Origin: JARLGU01 sp036504535
Lineage (GTDB): Bacteria; Armatimonadota; Armatimonadia; Armatimonadales; Capsulimonadaceae
Length of the DNA: 64,000 nucleotides
Assembly (NCBI GenBank): GCA_036504535.1
Contig: DASXUY010000054.1
Coordinates: forward strand, 8,383-72,382
Reading direction: 5' to 3'
The position numbers were made by a program, and so were the translations under genes. Below the pieces are notes generated by a model. The model had not been told where the DNA came from, made no database searches, and saw only the letters and a program-made list of their open reading frames with translations. Positions 34,836 to 43,664 of this stretch are shown in pieces. Positions within the stretch are counted from its first letter, which is position 1. Every line of letters begins with the position of its first letter.

Positions 34836-35576
34836 ATGTTTCTTTCGGTAATTATACCCGCGTTCAATGAAGAAGCACGTCTGCCCATGACCCTGGCCGC
34901 TACGCGGGACTATCTGGCGCAATGCTTCCCCAATGACGCAGAAATCCTCGTTGTCGATGATGGCAGCTCGGACCAAACCGCCTCCGTAGCCGAGAAGTTC
35001 GCCGCTAAGCACCCCGATGTTCCTATCAAAGTGCTCTCGTATGGCAGCAATCGCGGCAAGGGTTACGCGGTCAGGTTCGGCATGCTTGCGGCGACGGGTG
35101 ATTGGCGCCTCTTCTGCGATGCAGACCTTGCGACCCCTATCGAGGAGTACGCAGTCGTCGCAGAGCGCATGAAGGCTGACATAACCGTGATCGGAATTGG
35201 GTCGCGCCCGCTGCGCGAGTCTCACCTCGTCGTCCATCAGCCATGGTATCGCGAGGCCCTTGGACGAGCATTTAATAAGGTCGTTCAGGCGCTGACAGTC
35301 CCTGGCATCCAGGATACGCAGTGCGGCTTTAAGATCTTTAGCGCAGATGCTGCCAATGAAGTCTTTAGCCACGCTAAGCTGGACGGCTACATATTCGATG
35401 CGGAGATCCTCTACATAGCTAACAGGCTGGGCTATTCGATCTCCGAGGTCCCCATTCGCTGGTCGCACAAAGACGGCTCGAAGGTGAGCCTGTTGCGGGA
35501 CGGATTGAAGATGGTAATCGACTTGCTTCCCATTCGCCGCATGCACAAGAATTTGAAACCTAAGGATCCCAAATAA
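34836..35576 (+). CDS. GT2 glycosyltransferase, polyprenyl-phosphate glucose/mannose synthase-like
   Basis: A 246-residue cytoplasmic GT-A enzyme. It has SVIIPAFNEEARLPMTL, VVDDGSSDQTASVAEK, NRGKGYAVRFGM, the metal DxD in FCDADLATP, and QDTQCGFKIFSADAA, closely following eukaryotic-type dolichyl-phosphate beta-glucosyltransferase (ALG5-like). It likely loads a sugar on undecaprenyl or similar phosphate for use across the membrane. It is followed by a methyltransferase and a phosphoesterase on the same strand. Confidence 0.9.
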   Translation: MFLSVIIPAFNEEARLPMTLAATRDYLAQCFPNDAEILVVDDGSSDQTASVAEKFAAKHPDVPIKVLSYGSNRGKGYAVRFGMLAATGDWRLFCDADLATPIEEYAVVAERMKADITVIGIGSRPLRESHLVVHQPWYREALGRAFNKVVQALTVPGIQDTQCGFKIFSADAANEVFSHAKLDGYIFDAEILYIANRLGYSISEVPIRWSHKDGSKVSLLRDGLKMVIDLLPIRRMHKNLKPKDPK

Positions 35577-35580
35577 CAGT

Positions 35581-36336
35581 ATGAACCTCGAAGAATACGA
35601 GCGGATGTTTACGCTAGAAGATTCATACTGGTGGTTTATTGGCCGACGAAACCTGATAGCCACACTATTAGGCGATTTGAAGCTGCCAACTAATATCGAC
35701 ATTTTAGACATTGGCTGTGGCACTGGTGCCATGCTGGATCAACTTGATACATTCGGCGAAGTGACTGGCGCAGACTTCTCGCCGGAGGCGCTCTCGTTCT
35801 GCAGGCAACGCGGGAAGCGTATGGGCAAGGAATACAGACTTGTGCGCGCAGACGTCCGCAGCCTGCCATTTGCCGACGATAGCTTCGACGTAGTTACGGC
35901 GATGGACATTATCGAGCATATCGACAGAGATAAGGACGCGATGGCAGAGATCCTCAGGGTGCTCAAGCCCGGCGGACGTTTGCTTGCAACTGTCCCCGCT
36001 TACATGTCTCTGTGGAGCGAGCATGACGATGCGCTACATCATCATCGACGGTATACGGCCCACAGCTTCCGAGACCTTGCACGGCGCGCGGGGTTCATGG
36101 TCGACAAGCTGTCCTACACCGTATCGTCGCTGCTGCCTGTCGTCTGGTTTGTTCGCACAGTCAATCGTCTCAAGGCGAGCAAAGGCAGCGCGCCTAAGGC
36201 GGATGTTGGGCCCCTTCCATCTTTAGTCAACAAGCTCCTACTGCGCATCGTCAACAACGAAACACAGATTGTTCGGCGCTCATCGCTTCCATGCGGAGTA
36301 ACCGTCGTGGCAATAGCTCGGAAGGTGGACGGTTGA
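35581..36336 (+). CDS. Class I SAM-dependent methyltransferase
   Basis: A 251-residue protein. The SAM motif is ILDIGCGTGAMLDQL (about 40-54), followed by VTGADFSPEALSFCRQRG, ADVRSLPFADDSFDVVTAMDIIEHI and LKPGGRLLATVPAY. The N-terminal MFTLEDSYWWFIGRRNLI is common in methyltransferases of polysaccharide clusters. It starts four bases after the GT2 gene, so the pair probably modifies a lipid-linked sugar; the substrate is not known. Confidence 0.9.
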   Translation: MNLEEYERMFTLEDSYWWFIGRRNLIATLLGDLKLPTNIDILDIGCGTGAMLDQLDTFGEVTGADFSPEALSFCRQRGKRMGKEYRLVRADVRSLPFADDSFDVVTAMDIIEHIDRDKDAMAEILRVLKPGGRLLATVPAYMSLWSEHDDALHHHRRYTAHSFRDLARRAGFMVDKLSYTVSSLLPVVWFVRTVNRLKASKGSAPKADVGPLPSLVNKLLLRIVNNETQIVRRSSLPCGVTVVAIARKVDG

Positions 36337-37187
36337 GCAACCCGCTAAAAGCTGCAGTAACTGGGCTTGTGACAGCGGGCGCCGCGTGCTTCGCCTACGC
36401 CACATGTGTTGAACCATACGCTATCGAACTCGTAGAGTTCGATCTGCTTTGTCCTCGGCTTCCTAAAGCGTTCGACGGTCTCACTATCCTGCAGATATCC
36501 GACCTCCATATGCGCCAATTTGGGCGCCGGGAGCGCAAAATAGCAGCTATGGCCAGCGGGCTTCGCCCTGACATCATCGCCCTGACGGGCGACCTTGTGC
36601 ACACCTCCGGCGGAATAGTCCCGTTTCTCAAGATGGCAAAATCATTCCAGGCTAATGTTGGCATGTATGCGATCTACGGCAACTCCGAGCACAAGAACGG
36701 CATCCTTGGCTCCAGGCTCGCAAAAACATTGACTGCGAATGGGATCGTTCCGCTCCTCAACGCTCACATAACAGTTAAGCGAGGCGAGAGCGAAATCGCC
36801 GTGTGTGGTACGGATGATCCGGTGACGGAACACGACGACCTCGAAGCTGCATGCGCCGGGATCGCCACCGAAACATTTAAGCTTCTGCTTATGCACACGC
36901 CTGATAATATCGGAGAAGCCGCTCATCTCGGAATCGATGTCGTCCTTAGTGGGCATACACATGGCGGCCAAGTTCGCGCTCCGTTCTACGGGCCCCCATA
37001 TACGCGCTCAATTTTGGGAAGGCGTATGAACGCAGGCTACTACGGCGGTCGGAGCCTCATGGGCATTACAGGACGCCGCAATGGTTCCACACAGCTTTAT
37101 GTGTCACGTGGCGTAGGCGCTAGCGGGCTCGCACTAAGATTTTTATGCCGACCAGAAGTAACATTTGTCACACTCCGGTCGCTATAG
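36333..37187 (+). CDS. Membrane-anchored calcineurin-like metallophosphoesterase (YaeI-like)
   Basis: A 284-residue protein. Near the N-terminus is a hydrophobic anchor (AAVTGLVTAGAACFAYA). The metallophosphoesterase motifs are ILQISDLHMRQFG, ALTGDLVH, YGNSEHKNG (GNHD replaced by GNSEH), and VLSGHTHGGQ. YaeI/LpxG-type enzymes act on lipids such as UDP-diacylglucosamine; the exact substrate here is open. The TTG at 36333 is preferred to the ATG at 36291 because GGAAGGTGG lies just upstream and it gives a four-base overlap with the methyltransferase stop. Confidence 0.85.
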   Translation: MSNPLKAAVTGLVTAGAACFAYATCVEPYAIELVEFDLLCPRLPKAFDGLTILQISDLHMRQFGRRERKIAAMASGLRPDIIALTGDLVHTSGGIVPFLKMAKSFQANVGMYAIYGNSEHKNGILGSRLAKTLTANGIVPLLNAHITVKRGESEIAVCGTDDPVTEHDDLEAACAGIATETFKLLLMHTPDNIGEAAHLGIDVVLSGHTHGGQVRAPFYGPPYTRSILGRRMNAGYYGGRSLMGITGRRNGSTQLYVSRGVGASGLALRFLCRPEVTFVTLRSL

Positions 37188-37227
37188 CCTCGATTTTATT
37201 CGACAGCCCCTATTCATCCACTTTTCA

Positions 37228-37250
37228 GCGTATTTGAGCTCAAAATACGC
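37228..37250 (+). terminator. Hairpin after the phosphoesterase gene
   Basis: GCGTATTT and AAATACGC enclose GAGCTCA, which is itself partly palindromic. It lies 41 bp after the phosphoesterase stop and just upstream of the pilin promoter. There is no T-run. It could end the upstream transcript or act as a binding site. Confidence 0.45.
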
Positions 37251-37251
37251 A

Positions 37252-37281
37252 TTGGCACGTCAAATCATTCCTGAATAATAC
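37252..37281 (+). promoter_or_regulatory. Candidate promoter for the pseudopilin genes with a long 5' leader
   Basis: TTGGCA, an 18-bp spacer and TAATAC, in an A/T-rich region. Initiation here would leave about 185 nt of leader before the first pilin start at 37474. The leader has small stems (for example CTCTAAAGTTGCAGAG near 37365) but no riboswitch class was recognised. Confidence 0.45.
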
Positions 37282-37473
37282 TTATTTTAGCAAGCGCTCT
37301 TTATGATTCTTGTAATCCTAAATCGCTTTTTAGATATTAAACAGGCAAAAATTACAGATGAAGCCTCTAAAGTTGCAGAGCATTGTGGCCGATACTATCC
37401 TCAGTGATCGTTGCCTCGGAGCAAGGCACGAGCTACCAGAATATCGCTCAACTCTGAAGGAGAAGACAGGCAT

Positions 37474-37824
37474 ATGAAAACTTTACGCAAGGCAGCTGGC
37501 TTTACTCTCGTCGAAATCATGATTGTTGTCCTGATTATCGGCATCCTGCTGGCAATCGCCATCCCGAACTTTGTTACCGCCCGCAACGCATCCCGATCCC
37601 GAGCTTGTGTTGCCAACCTGAAGCAGATCGACAGCGCCAAGCAGCAGTTCATCATGGACACCAAGGCAGCATCAACCGTGACGCCTACGAACGCTAACCT
37701 GACACCGACCTATATCCGCTCGTTCCCGGCCTGCCCGGCAAGCGGCACCTACACGATCGGCGACGGCAACACGAACCCGAGCTGCAGCTTTGTTGACGCC
37801 ACCTATCCTCACCAGCTAACGTAA
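37474..37824 (+). CDS. Type II/IV pseudopilin, copy 1
   Basis: A 116-residue protein. The prepilin signal is short and basic (MKTLRKAAG), cleaved before FTLVEIMIVVLIIGILLAIAIP, with Glu at +5. The globular part is small, with two cysteines (PACPASG and PSCSFVDA) that can form the C-terminal disulfide loop. The start at 37474 has GAAGGAG upstream. It resembles class III-like pseudopilins common in Armatimonadota and Planctomycetes. It is about 80% similar to the next gene. It assembles into a pilus or secretion pseudopilus needing a prepilin peptidase encoded elsewhere. Confidence 0.92.
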   Translation: MKTLRKAAGFTLVEIMIVVLIIGILLAIAIPNFVTARNASRSRACVANLKQIDSAKQQFIMDTKAASTVTPTNANLTPTYIRSFPACPASGTYTIGDGNTNPSCSFVDATYPHQLT

Positions 37825-37854
37825 GCTCTGTTAGCTGACAACGAGACACTCGTT

Positions 37855-37893
37855 ATTTCAGGCTCCTGCGCACTACCCGCGGGGGCCTGAAAT
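37855..37893 (+). terminator. Intercistronic hairpin between pseudopilin copies 1 and 2
   Basis: ATTTCAGGC (37855-37863) and GCCTGAAAT (37885-37893) pair, and inner CCCGCGGG-like bases extend the stem. No long T-run follows, so it may be an RNA-stability or attenuation element that favours high levels of the first pilin. Confidence 0.5.
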
Positions 37894-37958
37894 GCTTGGG
37901 AGCTCTACTCGACTCCGTTGAAAGTGGTATCCCCGTCGTAATGCCCGAAGGAAAAACC

Positions 37959-38318
37959 ATGAAGACCAATTCCAAACTCCCGCGCCAGGGAGCATTTACA
38001 CTGGTTGAGATTATGATCGTGGTGCTGATTATTGGCATCCTACTCGCGATCGCAATCCCGAATTTTGTTACCGCGCGAAACTCGTCCCGTTCTAAAGCCT
38101 GCGTGGCAAATCTTAAGCAGATTGATAGCGCCAAGCAGCAATACATTATGGACAAGAGGCTCACATCGGCCACATCGCCCACTGCGGCGAACCTCGCACC
38201 GACCTATATTCGCGCATTTCCTGCTTGCCCCGCCAGCGGCACATACACTATCGGCGACGGCAACTCGAACCCGACGTGCAACTTCGTTGATGCGACGTAT
38301 CCGCACCAACTTACGTAG
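37959..38318 (+). CDS. Type II/IV pseudopilin, copy 2
   Basis: A 119-residue protein. The signal MKTNSKLPRQGA precedes FTLVEIMIVVLIIGILLAIAIPNF, the same N-helix as copy 1. The globular domain keeps ANLKQIDSAKQQYIMDKR, APTYIRAFPACPASG and the C-terminal FVDATYPHQLT. AAGGAAAAACC precedes the ATG. It is clearly a recent tandem duplicate of copy 1, probably a major/minor subunit pair. Confidence 0.92.
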   Translation: MKTNSKLPRQGAFTLVEIMIVVLIIGILLAIAIPNFVTARNSSRSKACVANLKQIDSAKQQYIMDKRLTSATSPTAANLAPTYIRAFPACPASGTYTIGDGNSNPTCNFVDATYPHQLT

Positions 38319-38352
38319 GCTGGCCCAATCTACGTTACTGATTACACGCTGG

Positions 38353-38379
38353 AGCCCAAGCTGATGTATGGCTTGGGCT
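38353..38379 (+). terminator. Intercistronic hairpin between pseudopilin copies 2 and 3
   Basis: AGCCCAAGC (38353-38361) pairs perfectly with GCTTGGGCT (38371-38379), loop nine bases, followed by GTACTCT rather than a T-run. It is likely an attenuator or processing site. Confidence 0.5.
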
Positions 38380-38441
38380 GTACTCTACAACACACCATCC
38401 CGCGCACACTACGCGCCTTAGCTTTATTTGAGGCACATTCC

Positions 38442-38813
38442 ATGAGCACTGAGTTTTGGAAACGTAATAGCGGATTCACTTTGATCGAAATCATGATCGT
38501 CGTCCTTCTCATCGGCGTGCTGCTAGCGATTGCTGTCCCGACCCTATTTCATGCGCGTGACGTTTCTCGTGCCAATGCATGTGTAGCGACGATGCGGCAG
38601 ATTGAATCAGGGAAAGCGCAGTACCTTATCGAAACCAAGCAGCCTAGCACGCATAACTTCTCAAGCGATCCTCAAGGCGGTATAGGCGTGATCTACCCGA
38701 AGTATGTCAAGACGTATCCGGTATGTCCATCTGGGGGGATATATTCGCTCAATACAGGCAACAATGACGTTACGTGCAGCTTCGTAGCTCAAGACGCCGC
38801 CCACGTATTGTAA
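38442..38813 (+). CDS. Type II/IV pseudopilin, diverged copy 3
   Basis: A 123-residue protein. Signal MSTEFWKRNSG then FTLIEIMIVVLLIGVLLAIAVPTLFHARDVSRANACVATMRQIESGKAQY. The body diverges from copies 1 and 2 but keeps the layout YPKYVKTYPVCPSGGIYSL and a second Cys in VTCSFVAQDAAH. It is the last of three tandem pilin genes and is closed by a strong terminator. Confidence 0.9.
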   Translation: MSTEFWKRNSGFTLIEIMIVVLLIGVLLAIAVPTLFHARDVSRANACVATMRQIESGKAQYLIETKQPSTHNFSSDPQGGIGVIYPKYVKTYPVCPSGGIYSLNTGNNDVTCSFVAQDAAHVL

Positions 38814-38831
38814 TCGTCGACCCGCAAATAG

Positions 38832-38879
38832 AAAAGCCACTCGCCATCCAATTGTAGTTGGAGAGCGGGTGGCTTTTTT
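38832..38879. terminator. Bidirectional rho-independent terminator
   Basis: AAAAGCCACtCGC pairs with GCGgGTGGCTTTT and is flanked by A and T runs on both sides. It separates the convergent third pilin gene and the GT4 gene and can serve both. Confidence 0.85.
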
Positions 38880-38896
38880 ACAATGTGGACTACCAA

Positions 38897-40168
38897 CTAT
38901 TCGTCAATTGGCTCCGGAGCTAACGGATAAGGGTTAAAATCCGAGTGCAGGTACTCATCCCACACACGGTTGTACGTATCCGTGGTTTGCTGGGCGATAT
39001 GGTGCCAGTTAAACACGTTGAGAACCCTCTCGTAAGCCGTCACAGCCATTTGACGCGCCTTTATGGGGTGGTGAAGCACATTGAGGATACCATCCGCCAG
39101 GCTGTTTGGATTGCCTGCATAGGTTGTAGTGCCCGTAACACCGTTTTCGACAACCTCAGGCAAACCGCCAGCATCGGAAACAACAACAGGTGTTTTGGTC
39201 GCCATGGCTTCCAGCGCTACGATGCCGAACGGCTCATAAAGCGACGGGAAGCAAGCAACATCGGCGATGTGGAAGATCTTGAGCAGGTCTTCGTCAGGCA
39301 CGAAGCCTGTGAAGTGGACGAAAGGCTCGACGTTCAAATACTGCGCTAACTGTTGCAGGTGCGCGCGCTGTCCACCGCCAACGATGACGAGTTTCGCGTC
39401 ATTGTAGCCCCACCGAATTTTAGGGAGTGCCTCGATGAGGATTTGAACGCCTTTTTCGCGTACCATTCGCCCAACGAAGAAGATGATCTTCTCATTCGGA
39501 AGAGCGTATTTTGCGCGAAACGCCGCGCGTTCCTCACCCTTGAAATCTAGTTCGAATTTGCCGGGTTCGACACCATTGAATATGATGTCCATCTTGTCCC
39601 AGGGCGTCCCCAAGGCGTGCTCACATTCCAGCTTCATGAACTGCGTACATACAATGACACGCCAGGCGGACATTTGCAGTTCCCATTCGACATGGTTGAT
39701 GTAGCTCTGCGTCGGTGTACTAATTCCGTTGTTACGGCCATACTCGGTGGCGTGGATGGTAGCGACCACAGGAAGATGGTACTTTTGCTTGAGGCCGTTA
39801 GCCGCAAAATGAGCCAGCCAATCATGTGGGTGAATGATGATTGGTTCGCGGTCATCCTCGGTATAGTCGTAGTCTGGGCTATCTGGTTCCCCGATTAGCT
39901 CTGCCAAAAGGCGATCCGCACGAGCGAACATGGCATCGTTGAGGAGCTGCACCCAGTGGATAAAATCATTGCCGCCCCACGCTGGAGAAACACGCGAGAT
40001 CTCAACGCCGTTCTCAACCTGTTCGGCAGGAGCGCCAGGATGCTCGCAGGTGATGACGTTAACTTTTACTCCCTGAGCCACGAGAGCGTTGGCGAGGTCA
40101 TAGACGTGACGAGCAATTCCGCCAACAATTTTGGGAGGGTATTCCCAGGAGAGCATTATTACGCGCAT
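38897..40168 (-). CDS. GT4-family glycosyltransferase (glycogen-synthase-like)
   Basis: A 423-residue GT-B enzyme. The N-terminus MLSWEYPPKIVGGIARHVYDLANAL is typical of starch/glycogen synthase-like GT4 proteins. The C-terminal donor site has FFVGRMVREKGVQILIEAL and the EX7E motif in SLYEPFGIVALEAMATKTPVVVSDAGGLPEVV. It probably transfers glucose from a nucleotide donor to a glucan or surface glycan. It stands alone and is convergent with the pilins. Confidence 0.88.
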   Translation of the reverse strand: MRVIMLSWEYPPKIVGGIARHVYDLANALVAQGVKVNVITCEHPGAPAEQVENGVEISRVSPAWGGNDFIHWVQLLNDAMFARADRLLAELIGEPDSPDYDYTEDDREPIIIHPHDWLAHFAANGLKQKYHLPVVATIHATEYGRNNGISTPTQSYINHVEWELQMSAWRVIVCTQFMKLECEHALGTPWDKMDIIFNGVEPGKFELDFKGEERAAFRAKYALPNEKIIFFVGRMVREKGVQILIEALPKIRWGYNDAKLVIVGGGQRAHLQQLAQYLNVEPFVHFTGFVPDEDLLKIFHIADVACFPSLYEPFGIVALEAMATKTPVVVSDAGGLPEVVENGVTGTTTYAGNPNSLADGILNVLHHPIKARQMAVTAYERVLNVFNWHHIAQQTTDTYNRVWDEYLHSDFNPYPLAPEPIDE

Positions 40169-40481
40169 GGTAACTCCTTGGTGTTCTTACACGCACACGA
40201 TCGTGCGGTAAATACGGCAACTATCGTCGCGGAATCGCAACGGGAGAGCTTGCCCATATATCGGTACGCCACGCGTACTGCGAGCGTGGCAGGCTGGAAG
40301 CCAATCTGCGCGAACATTACGCTGGCAACGTATCGCGGCCTCCAGTTCCGCTTTAAATTAAGGATTGAACCAAGCAGGCTCTCATGTAATTGACACAGAT
40401 ACGATTTGACGGACGCGTCGCGTTATCCTTCTCGGTCCGCGAAAAATCGACCCGTAACGCATTCGGAATTGAAGGCATGTG
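40169..40481. other. Intergenic region between purD and the GT4 gene
   Basis: No gene or known RNA is seen in 313 bp between two minus-strand genes. AAGGAGTT sits just before the GT4 start on its strand (40170-40178). The remainder presumably carries the purD 3' end and a GT4 promoter. Confidence 0.45.
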
Positions 40482-41783
40482 TTAGGGCATAGCCTGATAG
40501 CCGATATCGTTACGATATTGAGCGCCATCGAAATCAATAGCTCTTACGGCGGCATACGCCCGAGCGCGAGCTTGGCCGAAATCGGCACCAACACCGGTTA
40601 CCGAGAGAACACGACCGCCGCTTGTGACCACCCTACCCTCGTCGTCATTCTTTGTGCCAGCGTGGAAGACGACAACATCCGACAGCTGCGTCACTTGATC
40701 AAGGCCATCGATCAGCTTTGCCTTGTCGTATGGTCCCGGGTAACCACGGGAGGCCATTACCACCGTCACAGCGGCATCCTCACGCCACCGAACGTCAACA
40801 TCACGCAAGTGGGCATCTGTGACGCCAACAAGGATATCGACGAGGTCTGTTTCGAGCAGGGGTAGCACAACTTCGGTTTCGGGATCGCCAAACCGGCAGT
40901 TAAACTCTAGGACTTTCATTGTGCCATCCGGTGCAATCATAAGGCCCGCATAGATGACGCCCTTGTACGGGATCCCAGTTGACTTAATGGCGGCCACTGC
41001 TGGCTTAAGTACGGTCTCGACAGCGATCTGCACCTGATCCGGCCCAAAGAAAGGCACAGGGGCGTACGCGCCCATACCACCCGTGTTGGGCCCGGCGTCG
41101 CCATCATAGGCGCGCTTGTGATCTTGTGCCGGGACCATAGGTACCACTGTGACTCCATCCGTGAACGCCATGAGCGATATTTCGCTGCCGACGAGCCCCT
41201 CTTCGAGCACTACCTTAGTACCGGATTCGCCAAATTCACGATCAACAAGAATGCGCTTGAGAGCGGACTCTGCTTCCTCGATGACACTGCACACCATCAC
41301 GCCCTTGCCTGCCGCTTCGCCATCAGCTTTGACGACTAGTTTTTTGTCTGTATGGACGCTGAAGTACTCTCGCGCATAGTTGACGGCTTCTGTGAAATCG
41401 GTCTGAACGACAAAATCAGCAGTTGGTATGCCGTACTTACGCATCAGTTCCTTCGCGTATATCTTGCTGCCTTCAAGCTGTGCGGGTTCACGGGACGGGC
41501 CGAAAATGCGCAGTCCCTTGGCCTCGAACGCATCCACAATTCCTGCAATAAGTGGGGTCTCGGGCCCAACTACAGTAAGGTCAACGCTGTTTTCTTCTGC
41601 GAATCTGGTCAGCGCATCGAAGTCGTTGACAGCGATGGCAACGCTTTCAGCGTTCCGGACAGATGAAACACCAGGATTGCCCGGAGCGCAGAAAAGCCGT
41701 GAGACTTTAGGCGACTGTGCTAGCTTCCAAATCAGCGTATGCTCTCGGCCACCGCCGCCGATCACGAGAATATTCATCATCAT
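40482..41783 (-). CDS. purD: Phosphoribosylamine-glycine ligase
   Basis: A 433-residue ATP-grasp enzyme of purine synthesis. ILVIGGGGREHTLIWKL at the N-terminus, AEENSVDLTVVGPETPLIAGIVDAF, KADGEAAGKGVMVCS, and DHKRAYDGDAGPNTGGMGAYAP, then EFNCRFGDPETE, are the standard PurD motifs. It joins glycine to phosphoribosylamine. GAGGA lies ten bases before the first ATG at 41783; a second in-frame ATG two codons later is equally possible. No other pur gene is adjacent. Confidence 0.96.
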   Translation of the reverse strand: MMMNILVIGGGGREHTLIWKLAQSPKVSRLFCAPGNPGVSSVRNAESVAIAVNDFDALTRFAEENSVDLTVVGPETPLIAGIVDAFEAKGLRIFGPSREPAQLEGSKIYAKELMRKYGIPTADFVVQTDFTEAVNYAREYFSVHTDKKLVVKADGEAAGKGVMVCSVIEEAESALKRILVDREFGESGTKVVLEEGLVGSEISLMAFTDGVTVVPMVPAQDHKRAYDGDAGPNTGGMGAYAPVPFFGPDQVQIAVETVLKPAVAAIKSTGIPYKGVIYAGLMIAPDGTMKVLEFNCRFGDPETEVVLPLLETDLVDILVGVTDAHLRDVDVRWREDAAVTVVMASRGYPGPYDKAKLIDGLDQVTQLSDVVVFHAGTKNDDEGRVVTSGGRVLSVTGVGADFGQARARAYAAVRAIDFDGAQYRNDIGYQAMP

Positions 41784-42007
41784 ATTAGTTGGTCCTCAAA
41801 CTCGGCTGCCGCAACGGGCAATCTGCCGCACCTAGTTTCGTGAGAGGCAGAAATAGTCGCTCACCACCGGTGGGAAATCAACTCACTCGACGTAAACAGA
41901 AAATCGAGCAAGGGCCTGAGTATTGCTTAATTGAGCCAGGGGTCGGATATGCCGAACGATGGCGAAAGAGAGATAGCACGTGTTCTGGAAGAGTGCGCGA
42001 TTCTCAA

Positions 42008-43420
42008 CTAGAACGCCGTGGATCCGTCCTCCATGTTTCTTTCGAGATTAACAAACTTAGCGTAGTCTGGCATGAACCCAACCTTAACCATGCCCGTTGG
42101 TCCGTTTCGATGCTTGCCGATAATAATCTCGGTTTCTTCGATATTCTCTTCGGTTGGCCGCTCAAATATCTCGCCAGCTTCCTTAGCTTCCTTCATTTTG
42201 TAGTATTGATCACGATACAAGAAGCACACCAAGTCGGCTTCAGCTTCAATTGATCCCGATTCCCTAAGGTCTGACAGCATGGGGCGCTTGTTTTCGCGGT
42301 GCTCGACAGCTCTCGAAAGCTGAGAAAGAGCGATCACTGGCACCTGCATTTCACGGGCAAGAGACTTCAACCCACGTGCAATGTCGCCAATTTCCTGCGT
42401 CCGGTTCTCAATCTTTCTATGCGAACGCATGAGTTGCAGATAGTCGACGATAATTAGGCCCAAACCATGCTCAGCGGCGAGACGGCGACACTTAGCTCGC
42501 ATTGTCATCGCCGAAGTTTCCGTGTTGTCGTCAATAAAGATAGGCGTATCGTACATATTTTGCACGGTCATCGCCAGATCGTTCCACTCTCCCTCGTTCA
42601 GATTGCCGGTTCGCACGCGGTGACCGCTTACTTTGGCTTCAGAGCACACCATGCGAAGAGCTAGCTGCTCTTTGGACATTTCAAGCGAGAAGATCGCTAC
42701 TGTCACCTTTTCCTTCATGGCGACATGTTGAGCAACACTGAGGACGAAGGACGTTTTACCCATCGACGGGCGGGCCGCAAGGATGATAAAGTCGGTCTTT
42801 TGAAGCCCGGCCGTCATCATATCGAAATCGTCAATGCCTGTCGCAATTCCAGACAACTTCGATTTCATCTCGTTGAGCTCTTCGGCTCGGTCAAAAACGC
42901 CAAGAAGCAATGGTGACAGTGGCGAGAAGAACTGGTTCATCCGGCGCTGAGAAACGTTGAAAATAAGGCGCTCCGCCTGATCGATCAGGTCGTTGACGTC
43001 CTGCTCCGGCTCTGGATTGCGCGCCAACCCAACTATTTGCATAGCAGAATCGATGAGCTTTCGCAGCATCGACTTCTCTTCGACAATCTTGGCGTAGTGT
43101 TCAACGTGGGCCGCAGAGGGCACCGCGTCAAAAAGGGCTGTCAAATAGCCAATCCCGCCAACGATTTCCAACTTGTCGCGCTTACGGAGTTCGTCTTGCA
43201 CCGTGACCAGGTCAACCGGCTCGTTTCGGGCCGATATAGCGAGCAGTGCTTCGAACAGGGCCTGATGCGATTCTCGGTAAAAGTCCTCAGGGCTGAGTAC
43301 CTCTCCAGCCTTTTCTACGGCGACCCCTTCAAGCAACATCGATCCGAGAACTGACTGCTCGGCTTCGATATTGTGAGGCGGTAAATATCGCGCCAACAGT
43401 TCGGAATTTTCCGGTTCCAT
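42008..43420 (-). CDS. dnaB: Replicative DNA helicase DnaB
   Basis: A 470-residue protein. The N-terminal domain starts LPPHNIEAEQSVLGSMLLE. The RecA-like core has Walker A ARPSMGKTSFVLSVA, Walker B LGLIIVDYLQLM, and the arginine-finger region KHRNGPTGMVKVGFMPDYAKF. It unwinds DNA at the fork as a hexamer. There is no intein. The start at 43420 is chosen for GGCGG upstream and for family fit; a longer frame runs to 43459. It follows rplI, an arrangement seen in many bacteria. Confidence 0.96.
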   Translation of the reverse strand: MEPENSELLARYLPPHNIEAEQSVLGSMLLEGVAVEKAGEVLSPEDFYRESHQALFEALLAISARNEPVDLVTVQDELRKRDKLEIVGGIGYLTALFDAVPSAAHVEHYAKIVEEKSMLRKLIDSAMQIVGLARNPEPEQDVNDLIDQAERLIFNVSQRRMNQFFSPLSPLLLGVFDRAEELNEMKSKLSGIATGIDDFDMMTAGLQKTDFIILAARPSMGKTSFVLSVAQHVAMKEKVTVAIFSLEMSKEQLALRMVCSEAKVSGHRVRTGNLNEGEWNDLAMTVQNMYDTPIFIDDNTETSAMTMRAKCRRLAAEHGLGLIIVDYLQLMRSHRKIENRTQEIGDIARGLKSLAREMQVPVIALSQLSRAVEHRENKRPMLSDLRESGSIEAEADLVCFLYRDQYYKMKEAKEAGEIFERPTEENIEETEIIIGKHRNGPTGMVKVGFMPDYAKFVNLERNMEDGSTAF

Positions 43421-43509
43421 CTCTATGCCGCCTGGCTGCCGAAGAATTGGGTGCGACAAGGGTGCGATTGATCGGGCTTAATTGCCCGTCGTACACTCGG
43501 CGAATGCGA

Positions 43510-43537
43510 TGCCACCACTTGGCTTCCCCTGGTGGCA
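43510..43537 (-). promoter_or_regulatory. Hairpin between rplI and dnaB
   Basis: TGCCACCA (43510-43517) and TGGTGGCA (43530-43537) form a perfect 8-bp stem in the 244-bp space between the rplI stop and dnaB start. It may attenuate read-through from rplI into dnaB. Confidence 0.4.
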
Positions 43538-43664
43538 CATCCGATTCGGATGTAACGCGCAGGATGCTTTCGTCAACGTAGACGATACACAAGCGGATGG
43601 ATAGAAAGAGGGCGGGGCCGGAAATGCCGTCATAGGCAGACCGACCCGCGCATTTCAGTGGTCG

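Noticed and set aside
34770..35732. 320-codon minus-strand open frame over the GT2 gene
   Set aside because: The plus strand encodes a GT2 enzyme with every expected motif and a good promoter.
37288..37473. c-di-GMP riboswitch in the pilin leader
   Set aside because: The GCAAACC and GACGCAAAGCC core blocks that identify GEMM at 47774-47865 are missing.
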